From Deltaproteobacteria bacterium (GTDB lineage Bacteria; Desulfobacterota; DSM-4660; Desulfatiglandales; HGW-15), in contig JAFDHB010000083.1 of the NCBI GenBank assembly GCA_019308985.1, positions 1-15,526 of the forward strand: a stretch of 15,526 bases of DNA, written 5' to 3'. This document shows positions 14,468 to 15,526 of this stretch, one piece after another; within the stretch, counting starts at the first letter, position 1, and each line of letters opens with the position of its first letter. Position numbers and translations under genes: made by a program. Below the pieces are notes generated by a model that worked only from the letters and a program-made list of their open reading frames with translations, was not told where the DNA came from and did no database searches.

Positions 14468-14533
14468 AAGAACATCCGTATAATCCGTGAAATCCGTGCC
14501 AAAAAGTAAGTTACGAGCGACCAGACACACGAT

Positions 14534-15343
14534 ATGAGCACTTCGACTCCCATCATTCTTGCCCACGGTATCGCACCTTTTGATAGGCTGTTGCGACCCA
14601 TCTCATCGCCCGATAACGGGACTGATGACCGGCTGCATTATTTCAGGAAAATTCGGAGCACTCTCTTGGAAAAGGGTTTCAACGCCTTCCATGGCAGGGT
14701 AAGCTGGGCCGCTTCCCTGGAAAGCCGGGCATTTGACCTTTACAGGGTAATCCTCCGGGTCACGGAGAACTTCTCCAGATGGCCTGGGGTGCACATCATA
14801 GCCCACAGTATGGGCGGACTGGACGCCCGGCTGATGATATACAGGTACCGCCTGGAGAAAAGGGTCTCTTCCCTCGTTACCATTGGGACGCCACACCTGG
14901 GAAGCTCCTATGCGGACTGGGGAATCAAGCGGTTCGGATTCCTGTTGAACCTGTTTCGCCCCCTCGGCATGGACCTGAATGGGTTCAAGGACTTGACAAG
15001 AAGGAGCTGCCGTGACCTGAATCGCCTCCTTCACGCCTTTGAGACGACCAATGGGGTCTCCTATCAGACTGTGGCAGGGGTTCAACCCCTGGAGAGGATA
15101 TTCCTTCCCCTGCGATTCTCCTACCGCGTCGTCTACAGGGAGGAAGGGGAAAACGACGGCCTGGTCTCATTGACATCAGCGACATGGAAAAAGGAGTACT
15201 TTCGGGAGAAAATAGACGCAGACCACCTCAACCAGATAGGCTGGTGGGATAGGGGGGAGGCGGCCGCCGGCATCGACAGAAAAGCCTTCGAGGACTACAT
15301 ACTGGGCTTTTACCTGAACCTCGCCCATGACCTCAAGGATTGA
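14534..15343 (+). CDS. Alpha/beta-hydrolase, triacylglycerol lipase-like
   Basis: This 269-residue esterase/lipase-type protein has no clear signal peptide. IILAHGIAPFD (7-17) provides the oxyanion-hole HG motif. AHSMGGLDAR (about 94-103) holds the nucleophile serine in the elbow. GTPHLGS (about 117-123) is typical of bacterial lipases of the Pseudomonas LipA group. ENDGLVSLTSATW supplies the likely catalytic aspartate and ADHLNQIGW the catalytic histidine. The natural substrate (lipid, polyester or other ester) cannot be told. The ATG at 14534 is the first possible start, because an in-frame TAA lies nine codons upstream with no other start between. The ribosome site is weak (GAGCGA at a long distance). 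The gene is divergent from the Hdr/Flx operon and shows no functional link to it. Confidence 0.83.
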   Translation: MSTSTPIILAHGIAPFDRLLRPISSPDNGTDDRLHYFRKIRSTLLEKGFNAFHGRVSWAASLESRAFDLYRVILRVTENFSRWPGVHIIAHSMGGLDARLMIYRYRLEKRVSSLVTIGTPHLGSSYADWGIKRFGFLLNLFRPLGMDLNGFKDLTRRSCRDLNRLLHAFETTNGVSYQTVAGVQPLERIFLPLRFSYRVVYREEGENDGLVSLTSATWKKEYFREKIDADHLNQIGWWDRGEAAAGIDRKAFEDYILGFYLNLAHDLKD

Positions 15344-15437
15344 ACCCTCCTGGCGCGGCCTTTCTGTAAAGTATTACCCATCCCTTTCTGGAATCGAACA
15401 ATCCGGGAATGATGCTCCATTAACAACATTAAGGCCC
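15344..15437. other. Short intergenic stretch after the hydrolase gene
   Basis: I see no gene and no clear intrinsic terminator between the hydrolase stop codon and the repeat that fills the end of the window. Confidence 0.5.
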
Positions 15438-15526
15438 TGATGCTTCTGGAAAAGCCACTGATGCAAGGCGCGCGAATCTCGTGTGATGAGGCGTACTTAG
15501 CGTACGCCGCAATCATTTACCCCGTT
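15438..15526. repeat. Second copy of the long inverted-repeat element, cut by the window end
   Basis: It matches the element at 5290-5418 in TGATGC, GGAAA, GATGCAAGGCGCGC, GATGAGGCGTAC and GTACGCCGCAAT. The central hairpin GGCGTAC/GTACGCC (15490-15508) is kept with a different loop (TTAGC here, ATAGAA there). The right arm is incomplete because the window ends. Confidence 0.8.

Larger units (their letters stand above)
14190..14505. mobile_element. 316-bp MITE-like element with 32-bp inverted ends
   Basis: The left end (14190-14221) and the reverse complement of the right end (14474-14505) match at 30 of 32 bases; both begin TTTTTGGCACGGATTTC. There is no coding sequence between them, but there are four palindromes: 14231-14264, 14271-14283, 14409-14425 and 14430-14467. 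The structure resembles a miniature inverted-repeat element or a composite of dispersed repeats. I see no target-site duplication at the ends, so true transposition is unproven. Confidence 0.6.
13812..14533. other. Divergent intergenic region, promoter plus repeats
   Basis: This region separates the leftward Hdr/Flx operon from the rightward hydrolase gene. It holds the 130-base operon leader and promoter (to 13979), a degenerate GTGAGCA/GTAAGCA tract with an embedded palindrome (14072-14136), and a 316-bp element with inverted terminal repeats (14190-14505) that ends 28 bp before the hydrolase ATG. I see no credible gene here; the frames that stay open run through the repeats. Confidence 0.7.

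Noticed and set aside
14456..14484. A full sigma-70 promoter for the hydrolase gene
   Set aside because: TATAAT is present at 14479-14484, but no sequence near TTGACA lies 16-18 bases upstream, and the hexamer is part of the inverted end repeat.
14534..14700. Functional link of the hydrolase to the Hdr/Flx operon
   Set aside because: It is divergent, separated by about 720 bp of repeats, and its motifs suggest an esterase with no redox role.

Overview
The window looks like an anaerobic Desulfobacterota (Deltaproteobacteria)-type chromosome. The evidence is a Flx/Hdr electron-bifurcation operon of the kind found in sulfate reducers and syntrophs, a double-length HdrA, two genes that appear to use UGA as selenocysteine, a menaquinone-biosynthesis prenyltransferase, and several families of short dispersed repeats. 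No rRNA, tRNA, phage or transposase gene is visible, and the species cannot be named from this sequence.

Layout. 1-399: no gene recognised, only hairpin-rich sequence. 400-3892 (minus strand): a four-gene unit running leftward as substrate-binding protein, ABC ATPase, ABC permease and a MenA-like prenyltransferase. 3893-4382: no gene; instead a 15-unit heptamer array, a second short array, three REP-like palindromes and a degenerate GTGAGCA-type tract. 4383-13811 (minus strand): a seven-gene operon with the transcription order hdrC-type membrane fusion, hdrB, hdrA, mvhD/flxD, flxC-like, flxB-like, flxA-like. A near-consensus sigma-70 promoter lies upstream at 13951-13979. 13812-14533: a repeat-rich gap holding a 316-bp element bounded by 32-bp inverted repeats. 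14534-15343 (plus strand): a lipase-like alpha/beta hydrolase. 15344-15526: intergenic, ending in a truncated copy of the long-inverted-repeat element that also lies between flxB and flxA.

Key correction to a naive ORF reading. hdrA and mvhD are each interrupted by one in-frame TGA exactly where the families carry a cysteine. Reading both as selenocysteine restores full-length proteins: hdrA 8053-11094 (1013 aa, U60) and mvhD 7470-7901 (143 aa, U67). The restored ends then fit the operon: hdrA starts in an ATGA overlap with hdrB, and mvhD ends in a TAATG overlap with flxC. A hairpin with G in the apical loop follows each TGA at bacterial-SECIS distance.

How the genes may work together. FlxA would exchange electrons with NAD(P)H. 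FlxB, FlxC and MvhD would relay them to HdrA, whose flavin is the bifurcating centre in characterised complexes. HdrB would reduce or oxidise a disulfide-type partner. The unusual part is the HdrC-like subunit: it is fused to a NarI/HdrE-like five-helix membrane domain with an inserted CxxCH haem-c motif. This suggests a membrane-anchored Flx-Hdr complex wired to the quinone pool or to periplasmic cytochromes. A menaquinone-pathway gene lies a few kilobases away.
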